From Planctomycetota bacterium (lineage in GTDB: Bacteria > Planctomycetota > Planctomycetia > Isosphaerales > Isosphaeraceae): DNA of 59,092 bases. The notes below the pieces were generated by a model, which was given only the letters and a program-made list of their open reading frames with translations, searched no databases and had not been told where the DNA came from. The stretch is taken from positions 1 to 59,092 of the forward strand of contig JAQGHR010000020.1 of the NCBI GenBank assembly GCA_028291545.1. The letters run 5' to 3'. The number at the start of each line of letters is the position of its first letter. Within the stretch, counting starts at the first letter, position 1. Shown here one piece after another: positions 7,639-15,990 of the stretch. The position numbers were made by a program, and so were the translations under genes.

Positions 7639-8763
7639 ATGCCGATTATCCGAACCATGGCGATCTCGGCGCTACTCGTCGTTACCGCGAGCGCCGGGGA
7701 GGTGCGGCTGAATCAAATTCAGGTGATCGGCACGCATAATTCTTATCACATCGCTCCAGGTCCTGAGGTGATGCGACTGATCGCCACGGGAGGGCAGGAG
7801 AGGGCCAATGCGATCAACTACTCGCATGTGTCACTCTCCGACCAGTTCTCGGCACAAGGAATTCGTCAGATCGAGCTGGATGTGTTTGCTGACCGAAAAG
7901 GCGGCCTGTTCGCAGACCCTGCGATGCGGAAGATCGTCAGGACTCTGGGGAAAGACCCGGGTCCGGACCCAGACCAGGCCGGGGTACTCCGCAAGCCTGG
8001 AATGAAGGTGTTGCACTTACCGGACGTGGATTTTCTCACCACCGTCCCGAGCTTCGCCGCCGCGTTGAGCGAGGTTAGAGCGTGGTCCGAATCTAACGCC
8101 CGCCATGTCCCGATCCTGATCCTGGTCGAGTTGAAGGACGAGATCATCCCTGGGATTCCAACACGTCCTGACCCGTTTGACAAAGGAACCATCGCCTCGT
8201 TGGAAGCCGAAATCCTGGCCTCATTCCCGCGATCGCACCTGCTGGTGCCCGACGACGTGAGGGGGGAGTTCGCGACGCTGCCCGAGGCGATCAAGGGCAG
8301 GGGGTGGCCGACGATGGACTCCCTGCGCGGGAAGGTGATGTTCGCTCTCGACAATGAGGGTCGGCACAGGGACCTCTATCTCGACGGGCACGACGCCCTC
8401 CGTGGCCGTCTCATGTTCGCCTCGGCGCCGGGTCCGGAGCATCCCGCCGCGGCGTGGTTCAAGATCAACGACCCGACACGTGACTTTGAGCGGATTCGAG
8501 ACCTTGTGCGACGGGGCTTTCTGGTCCGAACGCGAGCCGACGCGGACACGGTCGAGGCAAGGAAGAACGACGGATCACGACGAGACCGGGCGCTGGCGAG
8601 CGGTGCGCAATACATCAGCACAGACTTTCCAGTTGCTCGGAGGGATTTCTCCTCCTATCGCGTCAGGCTTCCAGCCGACATGGTAGCTCGATGGAACCCG
8701 GTTCTCAACCCGGACGACGCTCCGACGGGTGATCTCGAAGGCCCTCTCCCGAAAAAACGATGA
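7639..8763 (+). CDS. Secreted PI-PLC-like phosphodiesterase (Ca-dependent PLC-C1 type)
   Basis: A 374-residue enzyme of the phosphatidylinositol-specific phospholipase C superfamily, TIM-barrel fold. The start at ATG 7639 follows GAGAGG and gives a signal peptide (MPIIRTMAISALLVVTASAGE); an upstream TTG at 7615 is less likely. The mature protein opens with the family motif IGTHNSYH (first catalytic His at about residue 33). The Glu-x-Asp of the barrel is at IRQIELDVFADRKGG. The ILVELKDE and FALDNEG strands are where later active-site residues lie. It probably cleaves a phosphodiester of a lipid or glycerophospho compound in the periplasm or outside. The exact substrate is unknown; bacterial members of this clade are little studied. 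Confidence 0.82.
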   Translation: MPIIRTMAISALLVVTASAGEVRLNQIQVIGTHNSYHIAPGPEVMRLIATGGQERANAINYSHVSLSDQFSAQGIRQIELDVFADRKGGLFADPAMRKIVRTLGKDPGPDPDQAGVLRKPGMKVLHLPDVDFLTTVPSFAAALSEVRAWSESNARHVPILILVELKDEIIPGIPTRPDPFDKGTIASLEAEILASFPRSHLLVPDDVRGEFATLPEAIKGRGWPTMDSLRGKVMFALDNEGRHRDLYLDGHDALRGRLMFASAPGPEHPAAAWFKINDPTRDFERIRDLVRRGFLVRTRADADTVEARKNDGSRRDRALASGAQYISTDFPVARRDFSSYRVRLPADMVARWNPVLNPDDAPTGDLEGPLPKKR

Positions 8764-8870
8764 AGTCCGAGGCGCGGATGCCCGAATAGGGAACGGAGAG
8801 GCCGTCTGAGCGGAAAATGAACCTCTGCCTCGACCATCCTCGATCCACGAAGTTCGCAGGGAGGCACGCA

Positions 8871-9173
8871 ATGAGCGAGACCCCGAATCCGTCGGCGTCA
8901 GTGGACATGGTCCGCTGGACATTCACCGTGAACCCTGAGCATCGCGCCGCGATCGAGGGCCACCTGGTCGACCTCGGTCTAGACGTCGTCGTACTCGGCG
9001 AAGGCCAGTTCCACGTCACCTGGGAAGAGAATGATCAGGACCTGGACGAGGTGGCGGCCGACCTCTGGGACATCAACGGCGCGACATTCGATATCACTCA
9101 GGAGGAATTCCACCGGGTCAGCCTGATGATGGTTCATCCCGAGGATGAAACCGGCGCGGCCCAGGCGGCGTAA
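8871..9173 (+). CDS. Small acidic protein of unknown function
   Basis: A 100-residue cytoplasmic-looking protein. The ATG at 8871 is chosen over the in-frame ATG at 8817 because AGGGAGG lies a few bases upstream. The sequence is strongly acidic (EENDQDLDEVAADLWD) and alternates like a small alpha/beta domain: VRWTFTVNPEHRAAIEGHLVDLGLDVVVLGEGQFHVTW. The pattern of a strand, a helix over HRAAIEGHL, then two strands resembles small regulatory or ACT-like folds, but this is only an impression. There is no signal peptide or membrane segment. It is followed by a hairpin shared with the convergent GT-C-like gene. Confidence 0.75.
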   Translation: MSETPNPSASVDMVRWTFTVNPEHRAAIEGHLVDLGLDVVVLGEGQFHVTWEENDQDLDEVAADLWDINGATFDITQEEFHRVSLMMVHPEDETGAAQAA

Positions 9174-9178
9174 GTTCC

Positions 9179-9214
9179 TCGCCGGGTGGGCCGCCCGAGC
9201 GACTCACCCGGCGA
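9179..9214. terminator. Shared hairpin between convergent genes
   Basis: TCGCCGGGTG (9179-9188) is a perfect inverted repeat of CACCCGGCGA (9205-9214) with a 16-base loop. It fills the 43-base gap between the small acidic protein gene and the convergent membrane-transferase gene. It probably terminates both. Confidence 0.6.
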
Positions 9215-9216
9215 AA

Positions 9217-10755
9217 TCATCGCTTCAAGGAATAGAGGCCGAGTTGCTCCATGAGATCGACGATCCAGGGGTGGCTCCAGGGGTGGCGAATCGCGTAGCC
9301 GACGGAGAAGACGGACACCATGAGCGCAATGAGCGAGAGCCACCGGTAGACGCGACGATCCTGGCCGGGCTCAAGGCCGGGCGGCAGCGTGATCATCCAG
9401 AATGGGATCAGCCAGAACAGCCATCGAAGGCCCTGGGTCGAGCCTCCGTAGTTTCTCGCCTTGGGATTCCAGTCGTAGAAGGCGACCATGGCAATTGTGA
9501 GCACCAGCGTGAGCGCGGCGGTGGCCGCCAGGCCCTTGGACTCACGCCGCATCGCGCGAAATGCCCCGATGATCGCGAACAGGGCGATCGGAGTGAGCGA
9601 AAAGACGCCGTGATGTCCGATCAGCATGTGTAGCAAATACACGGACTTAGATTCTGGCGCTTTGTTGAAATAATCAAATTCGAGGGGAGTTGTCCAGTAG
9701 CTCCCCTCGTATTCATAAGCTTTCGTGCCGAAATCTTCATACGCCGGTTTGAACTGGCCCATGGCCGCGTACTGCGTGATCAGGAAGGCGAGGCAGGGGA
9801 TCACGGCCGCGGGGACGAAGTATTTGAGTGTCTTGCCCGGCCATCGGGCGAGGAGGACCAGGAACAGCAGGAGGCCGAAGAGCGCGGCGGGGAGTTCATT
9901 GCACGCCGTGAACGCCGCGAAGAATCCCGCCGCCAGGAAGTTCGCGCGGGTTGGGGAGTCGTCGTCCCAGATCTTCAGGAACGGGTAAAGCGCAAAAAAC
10001 GCGCTGTAGGCCGCGACGGTATGGTTGTTCAGTGTTTGATCAAACGCGAACAGAAGCGTGCCGAACGCCGCCGCGAAGAGGCTGGCCATCCAGGACCAGT
10101 CGTTGACCGCGTACCGGTCGAGAAAGCGGCTATACAGGATCAGGAAGACGAACATCGGCAGGACATTGAGCAGGATGACGATCGGCTTGAAATAAAACAC
10201 ATAAACAGGCCACTTGATCTTGTCTTTCGGCGTTTCCAGAACATAAGTAAATCTGGAAGGATTCGCGGGGTCGATCTTCTGCACGTAACGGGGGCTACGA
10301 TCCGTGAGCACCTCCTTTTCCAGGGGCACGCCCGTCGCCTTGCGGAACGGATAGAGAGCCCCGGCGATAACCGTGGGGAGGAGAGGAGGCTTGCTGGAGT
10401 AGAACCGCTCGGTTACCGGGCCGGTCTTCCACGAGCGGGGGGCGATGGCGTATTCGAATCGCGTCAGAGCGGAGGCGCCGTTTCCGGGTTCGGCGAGCTT
10501 GTCGGCCTTGCGAACTTTGTCCTGGGTGCGAGCCTGCCAGGGGCTTTCGTCGATGGCGTAGGTGCCGCGCTCCAGTAGGCTCCACACGGTACACCAGCGC
10601 GAGATATCGTTCGCTTCGAGCTGGGTCGGCGACCTAACTGTCACGCCAAGCACCAGGGCGGTGGCCACTCCGATCACGAGCATCGCGACGAATTGCCGGG
10701 CCTGCGACCGCTCGGGGCGAAGCCCGCCCTCCTCGGAATCGATCGGATAGGCCAT
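9217..10755 (-). CDS. GT-C-like integral membrane glycosyltransferase candidate
   Basis: A 512-residue membrane protein. The start at ATG 10755 gives a short cytoplasmic N-terminus and then a hydrophobic segment (FVAMLVIGVATALVLGVTV). An extended first external loop carries LEANDISRW and many charged residues to about residue 170. Some ten further membrane segments follow, among them PIVILLNVLPMFVFLILY and GLLLFLVLLARW. Acidic residues just after the first membrane helix (E and D of LEANDIS) are where GT-C enzymes that use polyprenyl-phosphate sugars keep their catalytic pair. It lies 29 bases after the polyprenyl-phosphate glycosyltransferase gene and is probably last in a three-gene operon. 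Function is inferred from fold-like features and context. Confidence 0.7.
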   Translation of the reverse strand: MAYPIDSEEGGLRPERSQARQFVAMLVIGVATALVLGVTVRSPTQLEANDISRWCTVWSLLERGTYAIDESPWQARTQDKVRKADKLAEPGNGASALTRFEYAIAPRSWKTGPVTERFYSSKPPLLPTVIAGALYPFRKATGVPLEKEVLTDRSPRYVQKIDPANPSRFTYVLETPKDKIKWPVYVFYFKPIVILLNVLPMFVFLILYSRFLDRYAVNDWSWMASLFAAAFGTLLFAFDQTLNNHTVAAYSAFFALYPFLKIWDDDSPTRANFLAAGFFAAFTACNELPAALFGLLLFLVLLARWPGKTLKYFVPAAVIPCLAFLITQYAAMGQFKPAYEDFGTKAYEYEGSYWTTPLEFDYFNKAPESKSVYLLHMLIGHHGVFSLTPIALFAIIGAFRAMRRESKGLAATAALTLVLTIAMVAFYDWNPKARNYGGSTQGLRWLFWLIPFWMITLPPGLEPGQDRRVYRWLSLIALMVSVFSVGYAIRHPWSHPWIVDLMEQLGLYSLKR

Positions 10756-10784
10756 CGGACGGTTCCTTCGGTGCTGGGACCAGA

Positions 10785-11741
10785 TCAGGACGACTGCCGA
10801 GGCGTTTCGGGGGCGTCTGTCGTCCCGAGGCGCTCGGCCACGCTGTAGGTATCTTCGGGTCGGAGATTGTAGGATGTGACCAGTTCGGCCAGGATGCCGA
10901 GGCTCAAGAATTGAGCGCCCACGCCCAGCAAGGTCGCCGAGTAGATGAGGAGCGGGCGATCGCCGATCGGGCCACGACCATCGACCCACAGGAAGGCCAG
11001 GTAGAGCATTCCCAGCCCGCCCACGAACAGCAGGAACAGGCCGAGCGAACCGAGGATGTGAAGCGGCCGCTGGCTGAACCGCGTCAGGAAGCGGACCGTC
11101 ATCAGGTCCAGAAAGCCTTTGACGAGCCGGGTCATCCCATACTTCGATCGGCCGAACTTCCTGGCCCGATGTTTGACGACAAGCTCGCCGACGCGGAACC
11201 CCCTGGCAAACGCCAGGACCGGGATAAATCGGTGCAGCTCTCCGTAAATTTCCACTTCCTCGACAACCTCGCGTCGATAGGCTTTGAACCCGCAGTTATG
11301 ATCGTGCAGACGGCAACCGGTGAGCCTGCTGACGGCCCAGTTGAACACGCGGCTTGGCGCGACCTTGTGCCAGGGGTCGTGCCGTGTCCGCTTCCAGCCG
11401 CTCACCACGTCCAGACCACCGGCGATCGCCTCAAGGAAGCGGGGGACCTCGGCGGGGTCGTCCTGGAGGTCGGCGTCCATCGTCATGATAACCTCGCCCT
11501 TCGCCTCGCGGAAACCGGCCGTGAGCGCCGCGGCCTTGCCGAAGTTCCTCCGCAAGCGGATCGCACGCACCCGAGGATCGGCCTCCGCCAGAGTCCTGAG
11601 CTCGGCCCAGGAGCGGTCCTGGCTGCCGTCGTCAACGAAGAGGAACTCCGCTTCCATGGTCGCGAATGCGAGCGAAAGCTCCTCATGGAGGGTGGCGAGA
11701 CTCTCGACTTCATTGAACAAGGGCAGGACGACGGAGATCAT
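10785..11741 (-). CDS. GT2 glycosyltransferase, polyprenyl-phosphate sugar synthase type
   Basis: A 318-residue enzyme with an N-terminal GT-A domain and two C-terminal membrane helices, like GtrB, ArnC or membrane-bound dolichol-phosphate mannosyltransferases. Seen are VVLPLFNE at the N-terminus, FVDDGSQDRSW, the nucleotide/metal motif MDADLQDDPAEVP, and a later CGFKAYRREVV segment. Membrane helices are near residues 230-255 and 268-292. Such enzymes transfer a sugar from a nucleotide donor to undecaprenyl phosphate on the cytoplasmic face. The ATG overlaps the stop of the flippase-like gene as ATGA (11738-11741), so translation is probably coupled. The donor sugar is not predictable from sequence alone. 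Confidence 0.9.
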   Translation of the reverse strand: MISVVLPLFNEVESLATLHEELSLAFATMEAEFLFVDDGSQDRSWAELRTLAEADPRVRAIRLRRNFGKAAALTAGFREAKGEVIMTMDADLQDDPAEVPRFLEAIAGGLDVVSGWKRTRHDPWHKVAPSRVFNWAVSRLTGCRLHDHNCGFKAYRREVVEEVEIYGELHRFIPVLAFARGFRVGELVVKHRARKFGRSKYGMTRLVKGFLDLMTVRFLTRFSQRPLHILGSLGLFLLFVGGLGMLYLAFLWVDGRGPIGDRPLLIYSATLLGVGAQFLSLGILAELVTSYNLRPEDTYSVAERLGTTDAPETPRQSS

Positions 11742-12763
11742 CACGTGGCGGCCCCGTCGGGGATCGGGGCAGGGGCGGGAACCAGGATCAGGGCCGCTCC
11801 GGCGAGCAGCTCGCCCGCCACCCAGACAAGCCTGAGCCCCAACGAGGCCAGTACCGCGAGATCCTTGTCGATCACCGCGCCCAGGCTCGTCCACAGGACC
11901 CACTCTCGCACGCCGAGGCCTCCCGGCGACACGGGCACCACGAAGCCCGACACCGTGGCGAGCGCCACGCTCGCGACCGCCATGGGCCACCACCACAATG
12001 AGGAGGACAGTCCCGCGGGCGACAGCGAACGGATCACGGCGACCTGACTCAGCCCGAGGAAGACCCACCCCGCAATCGCCAGACCCAGGCCCTCCGCCAG
12101 CAATCGGTACGTGAAGCGAGGCAACGCGTCGGCTCCAACGTCCGGGAACGGTTGGCGGATCAGTGCGGAGAGCCGGGGGAAAATTCCTGGATGGACCACG
12201 AAGAGAAAGGCCAGCCCCATCACCAGCCCGATCAGGCCGAGAGGAACCGGGGCAGGGGGCGCCCACCGGCCGAGCGGAAGAGTCAGCCTGGCTCCGAACC
12301 CCAGACCGGCAAACGCCACGAATCCTCCGGCGGCCATCATCACCAGCGTCTCATAGACGGTCGCAAACGCCGCGGTGGACGCCCTGGCGCCCGAAGGCAT
12401 GACCAACCCCACTCTCATCACGACGACCAGGGCTTTCCCCGGCACGTACTTGCCCAGATGGCTGATGAGATATGCTCGCCATCCCGCGAAGACACCGATC
12501 GGTGAATCGCTCGCTCTCATCACCCGGACGAAATAGAGGCCAAACAGGCTCAATCCGACCAGATAGAGGCCGATCGCCGCGACCGCCCACGACACGCTGA
12601 TCCGGGGCAGTTCGCCCTTGGTACGGAGGTCCAGCCAGGTCAGCCACACATGTCGGGCGACCGCGACCAGGACCAGGATGCCGACGCCGGCCTTGACGAC
12701 CTGCTTGATCAATTTCTTCGTCTGCGGCCGGGCCACTCGTGATGCCGTCCTCACCGATGCCAT
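11741..12763 (-). CDS. Flippase-like (lysylphosphatidylglycerol synthase TM-region) membrane protein
   Basis: A 340-residue integral membrane protein of the UPF0104/LPG_synthase_TM type. The start is taken at ATG 12763 after GGAGGG; the frame is open upstream but not convincing. About eight membrane helices are visible. Family-like features are FVRVMRASDSPIGVFAGWRAYLISHLGKYVPGKALVVVMRVGLV near the first third, where the conserved KYVPGK region is clear, and VPVSPGGLGVREWVL, the typical SPGGLGVRE motif, in the last third. Members near GT2 genes have been suggested to move or handle polyprenyl-linked sugars. Its stop overlaps the GT2 start, which supports a joint pathway role. Confidence 0.85.
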   Translation of the reverse strand: MASVRTASRVARPQTKKLIKQVVKAGVGILVLVAVARHVWLTWLDLRTKGELPRISVSWAVAAIGLYLVGLSLFGLYFVRVMRASDSPIGVFAGWRAYLISHLGKYVPGKALVVVMRVGLVMPSGARASTAAFATVYETLVMMAAGGFVAFAGLGFGARLTLPLGRWAPPAPVPLGLIGLVMGLAFLFVVHPGIFPRLSALIRQPFPDVGADALPRFTYRLLAEGLGLAIAGWVFLGLSQVAVIRSLSPAGLSSSLWWWPMAVASVALATVSGFVVPVSPGGLGVREWVLWTSLGAVIDKDLAVLASLGLRLVWVAGELLAGAALILVPAPAPIPDGAAT

Positions 12764-13150
12764 CCGCCCTGCCGTCCCTCCGCAAGTCCCCAAAACTAGC
12801 CGCCATTGCGCTCCAATGCAAGGGAGGCGAGCCCATGTCCTCACGTTCGCCGAGCCTTCCGCGAGCAGAAACCTGATTCCCTGTGAGGAACTTAGCCCCA
12901 TTCCATCGCGATCGGATCGCCTCTCCTCCGTAGGAATCGAAAATCGCCACGACAAACCATCGCTATCCTTCATCATCGCGACCCGACGGAACTTGATTCA
13001 CCAGATCCCTCGGTAACTCGCTCTGGAACTCATGCTTGGTCCCATCTTGCATCGTGAGACAGGGAATCGGATCGTACTCCTCGTCCAGACCGACTCGTTC
13101 CCAGGCTCGCGCATACCTTGCCTCGCCGCCTTCACGCCCCTTAGACTGGG
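12764..13150. other. Intergenic region upstream of the lipid-sugar operon
   Basis: This 387-base stretch separates the flippase-like gene start (minus) from the small protein gene (plus). Part of it may be covered by the weak minus-strand ORF listed next. The rest shows no confident gene, RNA or hairpin. It should hold the operon promoter, but no clear boxes are visible. Confidence 0.4.
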
Positions 13151-13175
13151 ATGACTTACGTTCAAGAACATCCAC
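12963..13175 (-). CDS. Possible small protein of unknown function
   Basis: A 70-residue frame. Its second half (EEYDPIPCLTMQDGTKHEFQSELPRDLV) reads like a real soluble domain, with alternating polar and hydrophobic residues and only modest GC at third positions. The first 25 residues are highly charged and unconvincing. The only ATG before that half, at 13173-13175, lies inside the start of the plus-strand gene and has a poor ribosome site. It could be a real small gene with a non-ATG start nearer 13120, or chance. Confidence 0.25.
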   Translation of the reverse strand: MDVLERKSSQSKGREGGEARYARAWERVGLDEEYDPIPCLTMQDGTKHEFQSELPRDLVNQVPSGRDDEG

Positions 13176-13504
13176 TCATGCCGGCCTACTCCATGTCCCG
13201 AATCGTCCTGACACCGCTGGATTGCCCGGCCGTCGCCCCCCGGCCAATTTCCGAGCGTCTCCGAAGCCAGCTTGTTTATTTCGGCGTCCCGTCCGGCATT
13301 GCCGGCGTCCCGACCCTCGGCGACTCCGAATACTGGTTCGACCCCGCCGAGGTCTCTCGCTGGCTCGACGACGGCGTGATTTCGCTCATCTCCCCGCTCG
13401 ATACTGCCAACATGACCGAGGTCGAACTCAGCGAGGAGCAGGAATCGTTCCTTGGCTGGCTCGTGAAAGAAGGCGTGAAGCACGTGCGAGTTGACGGGGA
13501 ATAG
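13151..13504 (+). CDS. Small protein of unknown function
   Basis: A protein of 117 residues from ATG 13151, or 108 from ATG 13178; neither start has a strong ribosome site. The core (LTPLDCPAVAPRPISERLRSQLVYFGVPSGIAGVPTLGDSEYWFD, then the acidic helix VELSEEQESFLGWLVKEGVKHVRVD) looks like a small soluble globular protein. The helix with SEEQESFLGWL near the end is a clear amphipathic segment. I do not recognise the family. It precedes the fused spermidine synthase by 94 bases in the same direction and could share its transcript. Confidence 0.65.
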   Translation: MTYVQEHPLMPAYSMSRIVLTPLDCPAVAPRPISERLRSQLVYFGVPSGIAGVPTLGDSEYWFDPAEVSRWLDDGVISLISPLDTANMTEVELSEEQESFLGWLVKEGVKHVRVDGE

Positions 13505-13598
13505 TCGCTCGCCGCCGTCGAAGATGTGAGTGAGCGGACGGGATTGAAACATAACGCCCATTATCAGACGCACAACTCGGAGACCCTCCGGGGGACGA

Positions 13599-15956
13599 AT
13601 GACGATTGTCGAGGCACATCCGGGGCGCATCGCGTATCTCCTGTTCTTCCTCTCGGGGGCGGCGGGGCTGATCTATGAGGTCTCATGGTCGAGGCAGATC
13701 GGGCTCGTCTTTGGGCAATCGGGACACACGGCGGCCGTCGTGCTGGGGAGTTACTTCGCGGGGATGGCGATCGGCTACCTGGCGGCGGCTCGCTGGTCCG
13801 CTCGCGTGGCGCCGCTGAGGGGTTATGGAGCCGCGGAGTTGCTCGCGGCCGGTTGGGCCGCGATCTTGCCGACGGTTCTTGATGCCGTGGAATCGCACGC
13901 GCCGATGGGACTCGTCGATCATCCGTCACTGGTTGTTCGGACGGCCGTGAGGGCGGCGATCGGTTTCCTGGCGTTGCTGCCGGCCGCCGTGGCCCTGGGT
14001 GCGACTCTGCCGTTCATCGCACAGTATTTGAAACCAGATCAGCGATCCTCGGGTCGGCGGATTGCGACCGCGTATGCGCTGAACACCCTTGGTGCCCTGG
14101 TCGGGGTCGTGGCGGCGACCGCGGTCTTGTTGCTGTTCGTGGGCGTTCGGCGAAGCAGCTACCTTGCCGCGGGAATCTCGGCGGTTTGCGGGCTCGTGGC
14201 GATCGCTCTCGGCGGACGCGGGCCGAGAACGGCGATCGCGGCCGAGCAAGCGACTGCCAAGCCCCCGGCGGCCGGTGAGTCGGCGCTCTGGGTGGGCATC
14301 GTCGCGATGACGGGGTTCGGAACGCTGGCCCTTGAAGTATTATACATGCGGATGTTCGCGCTTGTCTTTCATAATAGCACGTATACGTTCGGGATCGTGG
14401 TGGCGCTATTTCTCTTAGGCCTGGCGTTGGGGTCGGTGATCGTATCAAGGATCCGCATGGATCCACATCGCCTGGCAGCGTGGGCGGGCCTGCTTGGGGC
14501 GGCGGCCGTCGCCGGCTCCTTGCCCTTGTTCGCGTGGGCCACGGGGTTCGGATACTTCGGCGTGGGGAACAGCTTTGCCATGTATGTCGCGGGGGCGGCA
14601 CTTCTGGTCTCCGCGATCGTGCTCGTGCCCGTGACGCTCCTGGGTGTGGTCTTGCCGGCTTCGTGGGCGGCAGCCGAGAAAAGCGGATTTTCGAGCGGTC
14701 GGGCCGTGGGCCGTCTGACCGCCGCCAATACGCTCGCGGCGACGTTGGGATCGCTCTCCGCAAGCTTCCTCCTCGCCCCCTCCCTGGGGCTCTGGACGGC
14801 GTTTGGCGTGGTCGCCGGACTTTTCGATCTCGCGGCCGTGATCCTGTTCCTGCACCGAGGTGCCAGGCTCACGGCGCTCGTGCTCGGCCCGCTGGTCGCG
14901 GTGGCGATCGCCTTCGCGGTGCAAGTCCCCCGAGAGATGGATACGACGCCGCCAGGCTCTGACGTGCTGAGGCGATGGGAAGGCCCGTATGGCCTGGTTG
15001 ACGTCGTCCGCAATCGTTCGACCGGGCAGTCCACGATCCGGCAGAATCTGCATTATGGCCTCGGCTCCACGTTCGCGGCCGGACGGGAACTGGCGCAAGG
15101 ACATCTGCCACTTTTGTTGCATCCCGACCCGAAAGACGTCCTGTTCCTGGGCCTGGGAACGGGCCTGACGGCCGCCTCGGCGCTCTCGCATCCCGAGGTG
15201 GAGCAGGTTGTCGCCGCGGAGTTGAACCCAGACGTCGTGGAGGCCTCCCGCCTCTACTTCCGCGACCAGAATCGAGGAGTGCTCGACGATCCGAAGGTCG
15301 AGGTTCGCGTGGATGACGCGAGGCATTATCTGCTCCGGACTGATCGCAAGTTCGACGTGATCGTCTCGGATCTGTTCGTGCCCTGGGAGAGTCAGACAGG
15401 CTACCTTTACACGGTCGAGCACTACCGGACGGCCCGACGCAAGCTCAAGCCGGGTGGCCTTTTCTGTCAATGGCTGGCGCTTTATCAGGTCGGAGAGCGT
15501 GAGTTCCAGACCATCGCGGACAGCCTTGCCAGCGTCTTCCCGGTCACGACTCTGTGGTGGGGCCAGGTCGACCCGAATCTCAGCTTCGTCGCGCTGATCG
15601 GCTCCGAGCAGGAAATTGAAGTCGACCCGGACTCGTTGGGAAGGCGGCTTGCAAGTCTGCGTCGGAATCCGGAGGAAGCGGGCGTCTACTTGCTCGAATC
15701 GCAGGAATCGTTTCTTAAGCATTTCAATGGACGTTGGTCCGTCCGAGACGCGGGCCGATTGAACACGGACGAGCACCCTCGGGTCGAGTTCCTCGCGCCG
15801 ATCAGCAATCGAGATAACCTGATTCTCGTTCAATCGTTACTGCGTAGCTTCGACGCCCGTGTCCTGTCTCGCCTGCCACGGACGGGTTTTCGATGGCGAA
15901 CCGGGGAGAATCCTGGACGGGGTGAACCGAAGAGGCTAGGATTCCGGAAGGAGTGA
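13599..15956 (+). CDS. Fused membrane (MFS-like) and spermidine-synthase-like protein
   Basis: A 785-residue fusion. The first ~430 residues form many membrane helices in the pattern of MFS-like spermidine-synthase fusions (RIAYLLFFLSGAAGLIYEVSWSRQIGLVFG at the N-terminus is typical). The last ~330 are a soluble aminopropyltransferase/methyltransferase-like Rossmann domain: LFLGLGTGLTAAS around residue 515, VVAAELNPDVVEASR with the acidic residue for donor binding, VRVDDARHYLLR, and VIVSDLFVPW. Such proteins are widespread in planctomycetes but their substrate is not established, and real spermidine synthesis is not assured. The ATG follows GGGGGA. The next gene starts 34 bases downstream. 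Confidence 0.88.
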   Translation: MTIVEAHPGRIAYLLFFLSGAAGLIYEVSWSRQIGLVFGQSGHTAAVVLGSYFAGMAIGYLAAARWSARVAPLRGYGAAELLAAGWAAILPTVLDAVESHAPMGLVDHPSLVVRTAVRAAIGFLALLPAAVALGATLPFIAQYLKPDQRSSGRRIATAYALNTLGALVGVVAATAVLLLFVGVRRSSYLAAGISAVCGLVAIALGGRGPRTAIAAEQATAKPPAAGESALWVGIVAMTGFGTLALEVLYMRMFALVFHNSTYTFGIVVALFLLGLALGSVIVSRIRMDPHRLAAWAGLLGAAAVAGSLPLFAWATGFGYFGVGNSFAMYVAGAALLVSAIVLVPVTLLGVVLPASWAAAEKSGFSSGRAVGRLTAANTLAATLGSLSASFLLAPSLGLWTAFGVVAGLFDLAAVILFLHRGARLTALVLGPLVAVAIAFAVQVPREMDTTPPGSDVLRRWEGPYGLVDVVRNRSTGQSTIRQNLHYGLGSTFAAGRELAQGHLPLLLHPDPKDVLFLGLGTGLTAASALSHPEVEQVVAAELNPDVVEASRLYFRDQNRGVLDDPKVEVRVDDARHYLLRTDRKFDVIVSDLFVPWESQTGYLYTVEHYRTARRKLKPGGLFCQWLALYQVGEREFQTIADSLASVFPVTTLWWGQVDPNLSFVALIGSEQEIEVDPDSLGRRLASLRRNPEEAGVYLLESQESFLKHFNGRWSVRDAGRLNTDEHPRVEFLAPISNRDNLILVQSLLRSFDARVLSRLPRTGFRWRTGENPGRGEPKRLGFRKE

Positions 15957-15990
15957 GGCGCGACGGGTCAATGGATCTGGAGGGTGTCTC

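Noticed and set aside
10911..12047. A 378-residue plus-strand frame
   Set aside because: It is antisense to the GT2 and flippase-like genes and has no recognisable sequence.
14445..15833. A 462-residue minus-strand frame
   Set aside because: It is antisense to the fused spermidine synthase, which has clear domains and a good ribosome site.
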